From positions 1,674,001 through 1,738,000 of the forward strand of contig NZ_CP011270.1 of NCBI RefSeq assembly GCF_001610835.1: DNA of 64,000 nt, written 5' to 3'. The notes beneath the pieces are model-generated. The model had not been told where the DNA came from. It saw only the letters and a list, made by a program, of their open reading frames with translations, and searched no databases. The position numbers and the translations under genes are program-made. The number at the start of each line of letters is the position of its first letter. Within the stretch, counting starts at the first letter, position 1. Below are positions 36,755 to 46,415 of the stretch, one piece after another. The stretch is from Planctomyces sp. SH-PL14. Lineage in GTDB: Bacteria; Planctomycetota; Planctomycetia; Planctomycetales; Planctomycetaceae.

Positions 36755-38824
36755 ATGCCGTTCCGTCCGTCCCTTCTTCCGAGTGGCGACAGTTCCCCTA
36801 CGAGGTTCGAGTTGACGAGCGCCAGCCAGCGACGACGAGCGTTCCCGGCTCTCGCTCCAGCGATGCTGTCGGCGCTCCTCCTGGTCGCGGCCGCGAGTCC
36901 GGCCCAGGAGCGTTCTGCTGCCACAACGGTCCCTGCCGCTGAGTCTCCCGCGGCGAAGGCGGACCGTGTCGTCACGGAAGCGTTCGCCAAGCTCGACACC
37001 GACTCCAGCGGTCAGCTCACCCGCGAGGAGTACGCGAAGCGCGGCGGCGGCCCGGCGGCGATGCTCGACCGAGACTTCAAGCTGTTCGACTTCGACGCCA
37101 GCGGGAGCCTCTCGAAAGAGGAGTTCTCGGCGATCCCCGGCCTCATTCCCGCCGCCGAGCGCGGCGCGGTCCCCGATCCCTTCGACATGCTTCTCGATCA
37201 GGCAGTCGCGGCGATGGATGAGATCTGGGGCGACTGGGACAAAGACCCGGAACGCCGCGTCGCCGAGTTCCCCTTCGTCCAGGGGTTCCTGAACTCCGTC
37301 GCCCCCGAAGAGGGATCGCAGCTCACGGCCGGGTTCCTCGACCTTGTCGATACCGACAACGACGGCATGGTGCGGCGCGAGGACGCGCGGCGGTTCCTCG
37401 CGATGCAGCTCGGGGTCCGCCGGCCGCAGGGGGACCTGCTCCGGCTCGATACCGGCCAGGTCGTCAACTACGCCCTGTTCCTCGGGAACGACGCCAACAA
37501 GGACGACCGGATCGACCGCGAGGAGTTCCTGGCGCACTGGCACGACAAGGCCCGCGCCCCGGAGACGTTCGACAAGGCGGACCTCGACAAGAACGGGAGC
37601 CTGTCGTTCGCCGAGTTCCGGGACAACACGACGTCGGGGCTGGTCGACGTCGTCGACAATTTCCGGAAGCTCGACACCAGCTTCGACGGCTTCGTGAGCC
37701 CCGAGGAGCTGAAGAAGGGGACCCCGCCGTGGCAGCAGTTCCTGGGAGAGCAGGTCTTCCCCCGCTTCGACCTCGATGACAACGGCCAGTTGAGCCTGTC
37801 CGAGTACCAGCTCACCATGCAGGCGAACATGATCCAGGCGTGGCAGATGCCGCGTTCGGATGCCAACCGGGACGAGCGGATCTCGTTCGGTGAGTTCGTG
37901 TTCAACAAGGACCTCTTCGTCCTGATCCGGCGGTACTACTTCAGCCGGCTCGACCGGGATGGCAACGGGATGCTCTCCGTCGACGAGTACGCCTTCCAGC
38001 CGAAGCCCCCCGACGCGCTCTATCTCGTCACCCCCGACGGGTCCCGCTGGACCAAGATCCACGAGTCGAAGGAGTTCCCGAACTGCGGCTCGCCCGCCGT
38101 CTCCCCCGATGGCCGGTGGATCGCCTTCGACGGCTACAAGGCGTCGGAAAGCCTCTCGCGTTCGCGGCTGTTCGTCATCTCGAGCGACGGCCAGGAGCGG
38201 CGCGACCTGTGCCTGGGGCTGATGCCGAGTTGGTCGCCGGACGGCAAGCGGATCGCCTGCTCGCGATACGAGAACGGCAACGTCGTCGCGATCGTGAACC
38301 TGGACGGGACGACGCACAAGACGATCGGCGACGGCTGGGGAGCGCAGTGGTCGCCCGACGGCAAGCGGATCGCGTTCACACGCGGCAAAGCGATCATCGC
38401 GTACGATGTCGACACCGGGACCGAGTCGGCCCTGCTCCCCGCCGAGAAGAATCCGTACTCCTTCGTGTACTACAACGCCGCCTGGTCTCCCGACGGCGGG
38501 CGGCTCCTCTTCAAGGCGATGAAGACGAACAGCCAGGGAGAGCTCGTGAGCATCCGGACCACGGGGGACGATCCCGACATCCAGGTCCACTACAACGGAA
38601 CACAGTATTTCGACAACGATATCGGCTGGTCTCCCGACGGGCGGCAGATCGCCCTGGGGGCTCAGTCTCCGCCCGCCAAGAAGACGCTCCTGCACATGCT
38701 CGACGTCGAAGAAGGGGCGGTGCCGCGGCTCCTCCCCGGACAGGCGACCGGACTGGCGATCGTCTCGGGCGCGTCCTGGATGCCGGACGGAAAGCAGATT
38801 CTCGTACGGGGGCGACCAGAATAA
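36755..38824 (+). CDS. Exported EF-hand and six-bladed beta-propeller protein, first paralogue
   Basis: The product is up to 689 residues. Nine EF-hand-like calcium loops follow in order: DTDSSGQLTREE, DFDASGSLSKEE, DTDNDGMVRRED, DANKDDRIDREE, DLDKNGSLSFAE, DTSFDGFVSPEE, DLDDNGQLSLSE, DANRDERISFGE and DRDGNGMLSVDE (about residues 80-415). Six PD40/TolB-type blades with WSPDG motifs complete the C-terminus (about 440-689). The N-terminus carries a signal peptide (MLSALLLVAAASPAQE). The true start could be 36755, or TTG-36812 behind GAGG, which gives a compact signal sequence. It is followed directly by a paralogue and probably acts in the periplasm or outside. The function is unknown. Confidence 0.85.
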   Translation: MPFRPSLLPSGDSSPTRFELTSASQRRRAFPALAPAMLSALLLVAAASPAQERSAATTVPAAESPAAKADRVVTEAFAKLDTDSSGQLTREEYAKRGGGPAAMLDRDFKLFDFDASGSLSKEEFSAIPGLIPAAERGAVPDPFDMLLDQAVAAMDEIWGDWDKDPERRVAEFPFVQGFLNSVAPEEGSQLTAGFLDLVDTDNDGMVRREDARRFLAMQLGVRRPQGDLLRLDTGQVVNYALFLGNDANKDDRIDREEFLAHWHDKARAPETFDKADLDKNGSLSFAEFRDNTTSGLVDVVDNFRKLDTSFDGFVSPEELKKGTPPWQQFLGEQVFPRFDLDDNGQLSLSEYQLTMQANMIQAWQMPRSDANRDERISFGEFVFNKDLFVLIRRYYFSRLDRDGNGMLSVDEYAFQPKPPDALYLVTPDGSRWTKIHESKEFPNCGSPAVSPDGRWIAFDGYKASESLSRSRLFVISSDGQERRDLCLGLMPSWSPDGKRIACSRYENGNVVAIVNLDGTTHKTIGDGWGAQWSPDGKRIAFTRGKAIIAYDVDTGTESALLPAEKNPYSFVYYNAAWSPDGGRLLFKAMKTNSQGELVSIRTTGDDPDIQVHYNGTQYFDNDIGWSPDGRQIALGAQSPPAKKTLLHMLDVEEGAVPRLLPGQATGLAIVSGASWMPDGKQILVRGRPE

Positions 38825-38827
38825 GTG

Positions 38828-40861
38828 ATGAGGGACCAGCGGATTTTCAGCACCGATCACCCGTGCCTTCGGCTCTCCAGCCGAGCGGCCGCGCGACAGG
38901 CCATGCGCTCCCGCCGGAGAGCGGTGGCGGTGTGCGCGGTGCTGGTCCTGTTTCTCCTCGCCGGGCGGAGCGCCACCGCTGATGAGACGCCGGCCTCTTC
39001 GGCCAAGCGGACCGCGAATTCGATCTTCGAGAAAGCGGACACCAACAAGGACGACCGGCTCACGCTGGAGGAATACCTCGCGATCGACCGGAACAAGCCG
39101 GAGGTGCTGCAGCGGGACTTCCGCCTCTTTGATCTCGACGGCAACGGCGCGCTCTCGCTCGATGAGTTCCGCACGATCCCCGGCCGCGTCCCGGAGACGG
39201 AACGCCTCGCCGTTCCCGACCCGGTCGACGCGATCCTCGACCAGGCGGTCGCCGCGCTCGACGAGACTTGGGGGGGCTGGGACAAGCAGCCGAACCGGCT
39301 CGTCCAGTCGGGGCTGTTCGTCGTCCGCCTCTTTCAGTCGCTCGACCCTGAAGGGGGGATCCCGGCGACGCAGTCGGAGATCCAACTCGCCGATCCCGAC
39401 CGGGACGGCCAGACGACGCGGGAAGAGGCCCGCCGGTTCCTCGAAATCCACCTCGGCATGCGGGCCCCGACCGGGGAGCTGCTCCGCCGCCCGCCGAACC
39501 GGGTCGTCAACTTCGCCGTCTTCCTCGGCGTCGACGGCGACAAGGACAACCGCCTGTCGCGCGAGGAGTTCCTCGGGACGAGCTACCTCAAGGACAAGGG
39601 GGCGGATTTCGAAAAGGCGGACGGCAATCGCGATGGCTTCCTGAGCATCGACGAGTTCGCCAGCCTCCCGGGAACCGGGCTCATCGATCCGGTCCGCCGG
39701 TTCCTGCAGATCGACACGAACTTCGACGGATTCCTCGATGCCGCCGAGTTCGAAACGGGGGCCTACACGTGGCAGACGATGCTCACGAAGCCGACGCTCC
39801 CCGCCTTCGACGCGGACGGGGACGGACGGCTCAGCCTGCCGGAATACCTGTTCACGATGCAGGCGAACCCGGTCCTGGGGTGGCATTCCGAGATCCGCGA
39901 CACGAACCGCGACCAGGCCCTCTCGTTCAAGGAGTTCACGTTCGGCCGGGGGCAGTTCGCGCTCCTGCGGCGGACCTACTTCTTCCACCTCGACCGCAAC
40001 AGCGACAACCGGCTCGATCTGGAGGAGTTCCCGTTCAAGGTCCGGGAGTCGCACACGCTGTTCAAACTGGGCGCGGACGGAACCGGCTGGGCCAAGCTCT
40101 ACCAGCAGGCCGATACCCCCGCCTGCGGATCGCCCGCGGTCTCGCCGGACGGGAAGTGGGTCGCCTTTGACGGGTACGGAAAGGACGGCCTGTCGACCTC
40201 GCACGTGTACGCGATCTCGATCAACGGGACGGGGCGTCGCGATCTCGGCGAAGGGCTCATGCCGACCTGGTCGGCCGACGGGAAGCAGCTCGCCTGCAGC
40301 CGCTACGGCGAGGCCAACGGGGTCTGGATCATCAGTGCGGACGGCACCCCGGTGAAGAAGGTCTCGCGCGGCTGGGGGGCGCAGTGGTCTCCCGACGGCA
40401 AGAAGATCGCCTACACGATCAACGAAGCGATCATGGTCTACGACGTCGAGAAGGACGAGTCGTCGTCGATCATCGAGGCGGGAGACAACCCCTACAGCTC
40501 GGTCTACTGGAACATGGGGTGGTCGCCCGACAGCACGCGGCTGATCTTCAAAGGGGTCAAGTCGAACGGCGAGTCGGGGATCGCGAGCGTCAGTGCCGCC
40601 GGCGACAAGCCGGACCTGAAGGTCCATTTCACGACGAAGAACACGTTCGAAAACGACATGGCCTGGTCGCCGGACGGCACCCGCGTCGTGTTCGGAATGA
40701 AAGCCCCCGAGGACCAGTACGTCGCCCTCTACGAGTTCAACCCGCAGATCAACGAGCCGCCGACGCGCGTGAAAGGGCAGGACCTGACCGTCGGCCCCCT
40801 GTGCGACGTCTGCTGGACTCCCGACGGCAAGACGATGGTTATTACCTGCCGAGGCAAATAG
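38828..40861 (+). CDS. Exported EF-hand and six-bladed beta-propeller protein, second paralogue
   Basis: This 677-residue protein has the same plan as its neighbour. It has nine EF-hand-like loops (from DTNKDDRLTLEE to DRNSDNRLDLEE) and then six WSPDG-type blades ending VCWTPDGKTMVITC. Identical landmarks (the CGSPAVSPDG blade and the GWGAQWSPDGK blade) show that the two genes arose by tandem duplication, but most loops have diverged. The upstream stop TAA is followed at once by GTG ATG, which permits reinitiation. A second ATG at 38903 begins a clean signal peptide (MRSRRRAVAVCAVLVLFLLA) and may be the real start. Some loops have lost Asp or Gly positions, so not every one need bind calcium. 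Confidence 0.85.
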   Translation: MRDQRIFSTDHPCLRLSSRAAARQAMRSRRRAVAVCAVLVLFLLAGRSATADETPASSAKRTANSIFEKADTNKDDRLTLEEYLAIDRNKPEVLQRDFRLFDLDGNGALSLDEFRTIPGRVPETERLAVPDPVDAILDQAVAALDETWGGWDKQPNRLVQSGLFVVRLFQSLDPEGGIPATQSEIQLADPDRDGQTTREEARRFLEIHLGMRAPTGELLRRPPNRVVNFAVFLGVDGDKDNRLSREEFLGTSYLKDKGADFEKADGNRDGFLSIDEFASLPGTGLIDPVRRFLQIDTNFDGFLDAAEFETGAYTWQTMLTKPTLPAFDADGDGRLSLPEYLFTMQANPVLGWHSEIRDTNRDQALSFKEFTFGRGQFALLRRTYFFHLDRNSDNRLDLEEFPFKVRESHTLFKLGADGTGWAKLYQQADTPACGSPAVSPDGKWVAFDGYGKDGLSTSHVYAISINGTGRRDLGEGLMPTWSADGKQLACSRYGEANGVWIISADGTPVKKVSRGWGAQWSPDGKKIAYTINEAIMVYDVEKDESSSIIEAGDNPYSSVYWNMGWSPDSTRLIFKGVKSNGESGIASVSAAGDKPDLKVHFTTKNTFENDMAWSPDGTRVVFGMKAPEDQYVALYEFNPQINEPPTRVKGQDLTVGPLCDVCWTPDGKTMVITCRGK

Positions 40862-40887
40862 AAGGTTTTGAAGTGATTCCCAACACC

Positions 40888-40943
40888 AGCCCGAAGCGCG
40901 AGCGAGGGATTTTCAAAGTGATCCCTCGTTCGCGCTTCGGGCT
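40888..40943. repeat. Inverted repeat with 23-bp arms (CCCGAAGCG type)
   Basis: AGCCCGAAGCGCGAGCGAGG plus GAT (40888-40910) pairs with 40921-40943 with a single mismatch and a 10-base loop. It lies between the second EF-hand gene and the DUF58 gene, where it could terminate or attenuate transcription inside the cluster. Confidence 0.85.
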
Positions 40944-40968
40944 AGTGTGACGCCGCACTCCCCGGCCA

Positions 40969-40992
40969 CTGATACCTGTTACCTGATACTTC
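40969..40992 (+). repeat. Degenerate GATACTTG-type repeat
   Basis: CTGATACCTGTTACCTGATACTT resembles the elements at 23870 and 29626 but is shorter. It ends 19 bases before the DUF58 start. Confidence 0.55.
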
Positions 40993-41010
40993 CCCTCGTC
41001 CCCCTCCCCC

Positions 41011-41922
41011 ATGCTGCACGACCGCCGAACCGCGAGCTTCATCGATCCGCAGGCGCTGGCCCGCCTGGCGGCGGTGCCGCTGTTCGCCCGCAAGCCGATG
41101 CTGGGGAACGTCTCGGGGAAGCACGCCAGCCCCCACCGCGGAGCGAGCGTCGAGTTCGCAGAGTACCGCAAATACGTCCCGGGCGACGACCTGCGGCGGC
41201 TCGACTGGCGGGCCTACGGCCGGTCGGACCGGTTCTACGTCAAGGAGTTCGAGGCCGACACGAACCTGCGGTGCTGCCTGATCTTCGACACGAGCGGGTC
41301 GATGGACTTCGGCTCGACCGGGATCACCAAGATCGAGTACGCCCGCCGGATCGCGGGGTCCCTGGCTTACCTCGCGATCCAGCAGGGGGACGCGGTCGGC
41401 CTCTCGTGCGTCGCCGACCGGGTCGTCCGGACGATCCCGCCGCGGCGGACGCCGGCCCACCTGCGGGGGGTGTTCAACATCCTCGAGCACGCCGAGCCCA
41501 AGGGAGACACGAAGCTCGCCGCGCGGCTCCATGAGCTGGCCGAGACGATCCGCCAGCGGGCGCTCGTCGTGATCATCTCGGACCTCTTTATCGAGCCCGC
41601 CGAACTGAAGAGCGCCTTCGAGCATCTCCGGTTCCGCAAGCACGACGTGGCGGTGTTCCACCTCCTCGATCCTCTGGAGCTGGGGTTCACCTTCAAGCGG
41701 CCGATGCGGTTCCTCGACATGGAGGGGGGCCCGTCGATCTTCGCCGAGCCCAACGACATCGCCGACCGCTACCAGGCGGCCCTCAAGACCTACCTCGACG
41801 ACATCAAGACCGGCGTGCTGGAGTCGGCCATCGACTACCACCGCGTCAGCATCGACGAGAGCTACGAACAGGTGCTGATGAGATTCCTCGTCGGCCGGAC
41901 CCGATCGCGGGGTGCCCGATGA
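41011..41922 (+). CDS. DUF58 (VWA-related) protein
   Basis: The 303-residue protein belongs to the DUF58 family found beside MoxR ATPases. It contains the N-terminal segment GASVEFAEYRKYVPGDDLRRLDWRAYGRSDRFYVKEFE, typical of the family. A VWA-like MIDAS site follows, CLIFDTSGSM, with its Asp near residue 93. No membrane segment is evident, so it is probably cytoplasmic and a direct partner of MoxR. The stop overlaps the start of the BatA-type gene by 4 bases (ATGA), so the two are translationally coupled. Confidence 0.94.
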   Translation: MLHDRRTASFIDPQALARLAAVPLFARKPMLGNVSGKHASPHRGASVEFAEYRKYVPGDDLRRLDWRAYGRSDRFYVKEFEADTNLRCCLIFDTSGSMDFGSTGITKIEYARRIAGSLAYLAIQQGDAVGLSCVADRVVRTIPPRRTPAHLRGVFNILEHAEPKGDTKLAARLHELAETIRQRALVVIISDLFIEPAELKSAFEHLRFRKHDVAVFHLLDPLELGFTFKRPMRFLDMEGGPSIFAEPNDIADRYQAALKTYLDDIKTGVLESAIDYHRVSIDESYEQVLMRFLVGRTRSRGAR

Positions 41923-43934
41923 CCTTCCTTCAGCCGGCGATGCTGGCGGCCCTGCCGATCATCGCCCTGCCGATCATCATCCACCTCATCAACCAGCGGC
42001 GGTTCCAGACGATCCGCTGGGCGGCGATGATGTTCCTCCTGGCCGCCAACCGGATGTCCCGCGGCTACGCCCGGATCCGGCAGTGGCTGATCCTGCTGTT
42101 CCGGACCCTGGCGGTCGCCGGCCTCATCATGGCGGTCAGCCGGCCGCTGGCGAGCGGCTGGCTGGGACTCGCCGCGGGGGGCCGGGCCGACGCGACGCTG
42201 ATCCTCCTCGACCGCTCCTCCAGCATGTGGCAGCAGGGACAGGGGACGGCGCTCACGAAGCTCGAATCGGGGAAGCAGCAGCTCCACCGCTCGCTCTCGC
42301 TCCTCCAGTCGGGCCGGTGGCTCCTCGTCGACAGCGCCCACAACAAGGCGACCGAGATCGAAGGCGCCGATTCGCTTCTCTCGCTCCCGGACACCTCCCC
42401 TGTCAGCGCCTCGGCCGACATCCCGGCGCTGCTCCAGACCGCCTACGCCTACGTCCAGGCGAACCGGCCGAGCCGCACCGAGGTCTGGATCTGCTCCGAC
42501 CTGCGTCAGAACGACTGGAACGCCGACGGCGGCCGCTGGCAGACGATCCGGGAGTCGTTCCAGGAACTGCCCCAGGGAGTCCGGTTCCACCTCCTCGCGT
42601 ATCCCGATGCGGATCCCCGCAACCGCTCGATCCGCGTCACCGGCGTCCGGCGGCATGAGACCGCGGCGGGCGCGGAGCTCCTGCTGTCGCTCAAGGTCGA
42701 GCAGACCACGGGGAGCGAAGAGACGGTCAAGATCCCGGTGCAGCTCGAGATCGAAGGGGCCCGGTCGGAGATCACGGTCGAGCTCAGCGGCGGGGCGGTC
42801 GAGCTCAAGGACCACGCCGTTCCGATCGAGCGGGTCCAGACGCGAGGGTGGGGCCGGGTCTCGATCCCGGCCGACTCGAATGCTTCCGACAACGAGTTCT
42901 TCTTCGTCTTCGACCGACCGACGCCGCGGAAGACGATCCTCGTCAGCGACGACCCGGCAGCCGTCACGGCGCTGCAACTCGCGGCGGCGATCGGCCCCGA
43001 TCCCTCGACGCCGTGCGAAGCCGAGACGCTCGGCCCCGACCAGCTCGCTTCGGTCCCGTGGGAAACGGTCTCGCTCCTGATGTGGCACGCGCCGCTCCCG
43101 ACGGGGGAGATGGCGGACACGATCCGGGCCTTCGCCAAGCGGGGGGGGCAGGTGATCTTCTTCCCGCCGACCGCCCTCAGCAGCGACGGCTTTGCCGGGG
43201 TGAAGTGGACTGACTGGAACGACGCTCCCAACGCCATCCCGATCTCGACCTGGACCGGCGACCAGGGACTGCTGGCGAACTCGCAGAGCGGTGCCGCTCT
43301 CCCGGTCGGTCAGCTCAAGGTCCAGCGGTACTGCGAAATCGAAGGAGAGACGACGACGCTGGCCTCGCTTCAGAACGGAGCCCCGCTCCTCGCCCGCGCG
43401 ATCACCGACGAGCGGAATATCTACTTCTGCGGCACCACGCCGGCCGCGAAGGATTCGTCGCTCGCGACCGACGGCGTCGTCCTGTACGTCATGCTCCAGC
43501 GGGCCATCGCCACCGGGGCTTCGGTCCTCGGCAACACGCGGCAGCTCATCGCCGGCGAGATCAATCCCACGACGACCGAACAGTGGCAGCCGCTCAGCCG
43601 GCGGGAGGATGTCCTCTCGACCGACTACGCCTATCAGGCGGGGGTCTATCAGGCCGAGGAAAAGTTGTTTGCAGTCAACCGCAGCGAAGCGGAGGACCGG
43701 CCGATGGTCGTCGCCGACGCGCCGCTCGCCGGACTGTTCCAGGGGCTCGACTTCGACCGCGTCGATGAGAAGGCGGGAAGCAGCACGAGCCTCATCGAAG
43801 AGATCTGGCGGCTGTTCCTGGCGATCATGATGCTGGCCCTGATTCTCGAGGCCGCGCTCTGCATCCCGCGGCGGCCGCAGCCGGAGACGATCACCGCCGG
43901 CTTCCCGGGTGCGACCAGGAGGGCCGCCGCTTGA
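41919..43934 (+). CDS. BatA-type membrane-anchored VWA protein
   Basis: The 671-residue protein starts with the BatA_N region. One membrane segment covers residues 3-25, then NQRRFQTIRWAAMMFLLAA, and a second segment comes near 50-70. A VWA domain follows with the MIDAS start LLDRSSSM (about residue 97). A long periplasmic or cytoplasmic middle of beta-rich sequence and a final helix near the C-terminus (RLFLAIMMLALILEAALC) complete it. In Bat systems such proteins anchor the MoxR-controlled complex to the inner membrane. It is coupled to both neighbours by start/stop overlaps. Confidence 0.9.
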   Translation: MTFLQPAMLAALPIIALPIIIHLINQRRFQTIRWAAMMFLLAANRMSRGYARIRQWLILLFRTLAVAGLIMAVSRPLASGWLGLAAGGRADATLILLDRSSSMWQQGQGTALTKLESGKQQLHRSLSLLQSGRWLLVDSAHNKATEIEGADSLLSLPDTSPVSASADIPALLQTAYAYVQANRPSRTEVWICSDLRQNDWNADGGRWQTIRESFQELPQGVRFHLLAYPDADPRNRSIRVTGVRRHETAAGAELLLSLKVEQTTGSEETVKIPVQLEIEGARSEITVELSGGAVELKDHAVPIERVQTRGWGRVSIPADSNASDNEFFFVFDRPTPRKTILVSDDPAAVTALQLAAAIGPDPSTPCEAETLGPDQLASVPWETVSLLMWHAPLPTGEMADTIRAFAKRGGQVIFFPPTALSSDGFAGVKWTDWNDAPNAIPISTWTGDQGLLANSQSGAALPVGQLKVQRYCEIEGETTTLASLQNGAPLLARAITDERNIYFCGTTPAAKDSSLATDGVVLYVMLQRAIATGASVLGNTRQLIAGEINPTTTEQWQPLSRREDVLSTDYAYQAGVYQAEEKLFAVNRSEAEDRPMVVADAPLAGLFQGLDFDRVDEKAGSSTSLIEEIWRLFLAIMMLALILEAALCIPRRPQPETITAGFPGATRRAAA

Positions 43935-46129
43935 ACGCCACCTCCGAACTGACGTTTCTCGGCACGCCGCTGACCGCGGCGATGTCGATCCTCACGGTCC
44001 TCCTGACGGGAGGACTCTGCTACTACGCCTGGCGGCGGAGCGGGTATCACAAGGGGCACGGCCTCCTGGAGATCCTCCGCTTCACGATCGTCTGTCTGAT
44101 CGCCCTGCTGTTCAACCAGCCGGAATGGGTCGAGGAATACCGGCCCGACGAAAAGCCGTCGATCGCCGTCCTGTACGACCAGTCGGGGAGCATGCAGACC
44201 CGGGACGTCGTCACCGGCCGGACGACCGGCAGCCCCCCGATCACCCGGGCCGAGGCGATCGCGCCGCTGACGAGCGCGGCGACTTGGGCCAAGCTCGACG
44301 AGAAGCTGCAGGTCGTCATCCAGCCCTTTTCCTCGACGCAGCCGGGCGTCGGCTCGAACCTCCACGACCCGCTCGCGCAGGCGGCGGACCAGGTCAAGAA
44401 CCTGCTTGGCGTCGTGCTGATTTCGGACGGCGACTGGAACGAAGGGCCGCCGCCGGTCCAGGCCGCCTCGCGGCTGCGGATGAAGAACGTCCCGGTCTTC
44501 ACGGTCGCGGCCGGAAGCCCGCAGCGGCTCCCCGATGTCGAGCTCCTGAACTTCGACCTGCCGACCTTCGGCATCGCCGGTAAGGCGGTCCGGATCCCGT
44601 TCACGATCGACAGCTCCCTCCCCCGTGAGTACGTCACGACCGTGACCCTCAAGTCCTCGGACGGCGAGACGATCACGAAGGATGTCCGCGTCGCCGCGAT
44701 GGGCCGCACGAACGACTGGATCGCCTGGAAGCCGAACGGGACGGGCGACTTCACGGTCTCGCTCGAGATCCCGCGGCACGGCGAGGAGACGATCCCCGAC
44801 AACAACACGCTCTCGGCCCCGATCGCGATCCGGCAGGAGAAGCTCAAGGTTCTGGTGGTCGAGTCGTACCCGCGGTGGGAGTACCGCTACCTGCGGAACG
44901 CCCTTTCCCGCGACCCGGGGGTCGAGGTGTCGTGCCTCCTGTTCCACCCCGGCCTCAGCAAGGTGGGCGGCGGGAACAAGGACTACATCAAGCAGTTCCC
45001 CGCCGGGATCGAGGAGCTCTCGAAGTTCGACGTCGTGTTCCTCGGAGACGTTGGCCTGGAAGACGGCCAGATCACCGAAGAACAGTGCCGGCTCCTGAAA
45101 GGGCTCGTCGAGCATCAGGCGAGCGGTCTCGTCTTCATGCCCGGTTTCCAGGGCCGGCAGGCGAGCCTCCTCGATTCGGAGCTCAAGGACCTGCTGCCGG
45201 TCGTCTTCGACGCCGGCCAGCCGGGGGGCTGGGGCTCGCGGACTGCCGGCCACTTCGAGCTGACGGAATCGGGACGCCGGAGCCTGCTCACGAAACTGGC
45301 CGACTCGCAGGAGGACAACGCCCAGGTCTGGGAAGACCTGCCGGGGTTCCAGTGGTACTCGGCCGTGACCCGCGCCAAGGCGGGCACCGAGGTCCTGGCG
45401 GTCCACCGCGACATGTCGAACGAATACGGCCGGCTGCCGCTGCTCGTGACCCGGACCTACGGGGCCGGGAAGGTCCTCTTCATGGGGACCGACGGGGCGT
45501 GGCGGTGGCGGAAGGGGGTGGAGGACAAGTACCACTACCGCTTCTGGGGCCAGGTCGTGCGGTGGATGGCGTACCAGCGGAACATGGCCAAGGGGGAGTC
45601 GATGCGGCTCTTCTACTCGCCCGATCAGCCGCAGATTCGCCAGACGGTCGCGCTCAGCGCCCACGTCATGGAGAAGAGCGGCGAGCCCCTCAGCAAGGGG
45701 GAGGTGACCGCCCGGATCGTCGCCCCGTCCGGGAAGGCGGAGACGATCAAGTTTCTCTCTCAAGGGGACGAGTGGGGGGTGTTCCAGTCGCAGTACATCC
45801 CGACGGAGCCGGGACAGCACCAGATCACGCTCGCCTGCAAGGAGACCGGGGCGACGCTGCCGGCGACGTTTTTCGTCCAGGGGGCGGCCCGGGAGCAGAT
45901 TGGCAAGCCTGCCAGGCCGGAGGTGCTGGAGGAGATCGCCCGCGTCACCCGCGGGCAGTCGGTCGACCCCGGAAAAGTCGAAGAAATCGTTCAGAAACTG
46001 GCGAATTTGCCCCTGCCTCCCCCGTCGATCCGGCGTCTTCAGTTGTGGAGCCACCCGCTCGTCGCGGGACTCGTTGTCGTCCTGCTCGGAGCGTTCTGGG
46101 TCGGACGGAAGGTGGTCGGCCTCATCTGA
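43931..46129 (+). CDS. VWA and glutamine-amidotransferase-like membrane protein
   Basis: The start is TTG at 43931, overlapping the previous stop by 4 bases; the product is 732 residues. Two membrane segments lie near the N-terminus (about 12-30 and 44-65). A VWA domain begins AVLYDQSGSM, with MIDAS Asp at about residue 83. A beta-sandwich region and a class-I glutamine-amidotransferase-like domain follow (KVLVVESYPRWEYRYLRNAL, about 290 onward; LVFMPGFQGRQASL). No catalytic Cys is visible, so that domain is probably not enzymatic. One membrane helix closes the C-terminus. Planctomycetes often carry this protein next to BatA-type genes. Confidence 0.88.
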   Translation: MNATSELTFLGTPLTAAMSILTVLLTGGLCYYAWRRSGYHKGHGLLEILRFTIVCLIALLFNQPEWVEEYRPDEKPSIAVLYDQSGSMQTRDVVTGRTTGSPPITRAEAIAPLTSAATWAKLDEKLQVVIQPFSSTQPGVGSNLHDPLAQAADQVKNLLGVVLISDGDWNEGPPPVQAASRLRMKNVPVFTVAAGSPQRLPDVELLNFDLPTFGIAGKAVRIPFTIDSSLPREYVTTVTLKSSDGETITKDVRVAAMGRTNDWIAWKPNGTGDFTVSLEIPRHGEETIPDNNTLSAPIAIRQEKLKVLVVESYPRWEYRYLRNALSRDPGVEVSCLLFHPGLSKVGGGNKDYIKQFPAGIEELSKFDVVFLGDVGLEDGQITEEQCRLLKGLVEHQASGLVFMPGFQGRQASLLDSELKDLLPVVFDAGQPGGWGSRTAGHFELTESGRRSLLTKLADSQEDNAQVWEDLPGFQWYSAVTRAKAGTEVLAVHRDMSNEYGRLPLLVTRTYGAGKVLFMGTDGAWRWRKGVEDKYHYRFWGQVVRWMAYQRNMAKGESMRLFYSPDQPQIRQTVALSAHVMEKSGEPLSKGEVTARIVAPSGKAETIKFLSQGDEWGVFQSQYIPTEPGQHQITLACKETGATLPATFFVQGAAREQIGKPARPEVLEEIARVTRGQSVDPGKVEEIVQKLANLPLPPPSIRRLQLWSHPLVAGLVVVLLGAFWVGRKVVGLI

Positions 46130-46217
46130 TGGCGGCGCATTCCCGGGAGCGGCCTGCCGCTCCGTCGGGACCAGCGGACGAGAAGATGGGGAACGACGGT
46201 GAAGGAAGTGGAAGCAG

Positions 46218-46266
46218 GAAAAGGGGATCGACAACTCCAGACGAACTGTCTGAATTTCCCCTTTTC
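46218..46266. terminator. Stem-loop after the VWA genes
   Basis: GAAAAGGGGA (46218-46227) pairs exactly with TCCCCTTTTC (46257-46266). Inside, CAGAC and GTCTG form a second small stem. It is 88 bases after the VWA gene stop and 150 before the next start, so it may separate the cluster into two transcripts. The T-run after it is short (GTATTT). Confidence 0.5.
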
Positions 46267-46415
46267 GTATTTCAGAGTTCAGGTTTCAGATTGGTAAGAT
46301 AACGCGGCTCTCGCCGTGGGTTTGTTCCAACGGATTGTGTCGGACGGACTGTTTTCTGGCATCGTTACGGACTGCTCTCTGGAATCGTTTCAGGGGCCCT
46401 GAGGGGACGTCGGCC

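Noticed and set aside
43931-46129. Active glutamine amidotransferase in the second VWA protein
   Set aside because: The fold-like region is present, but I see no catalytic Cys-His-Glu arrangement.
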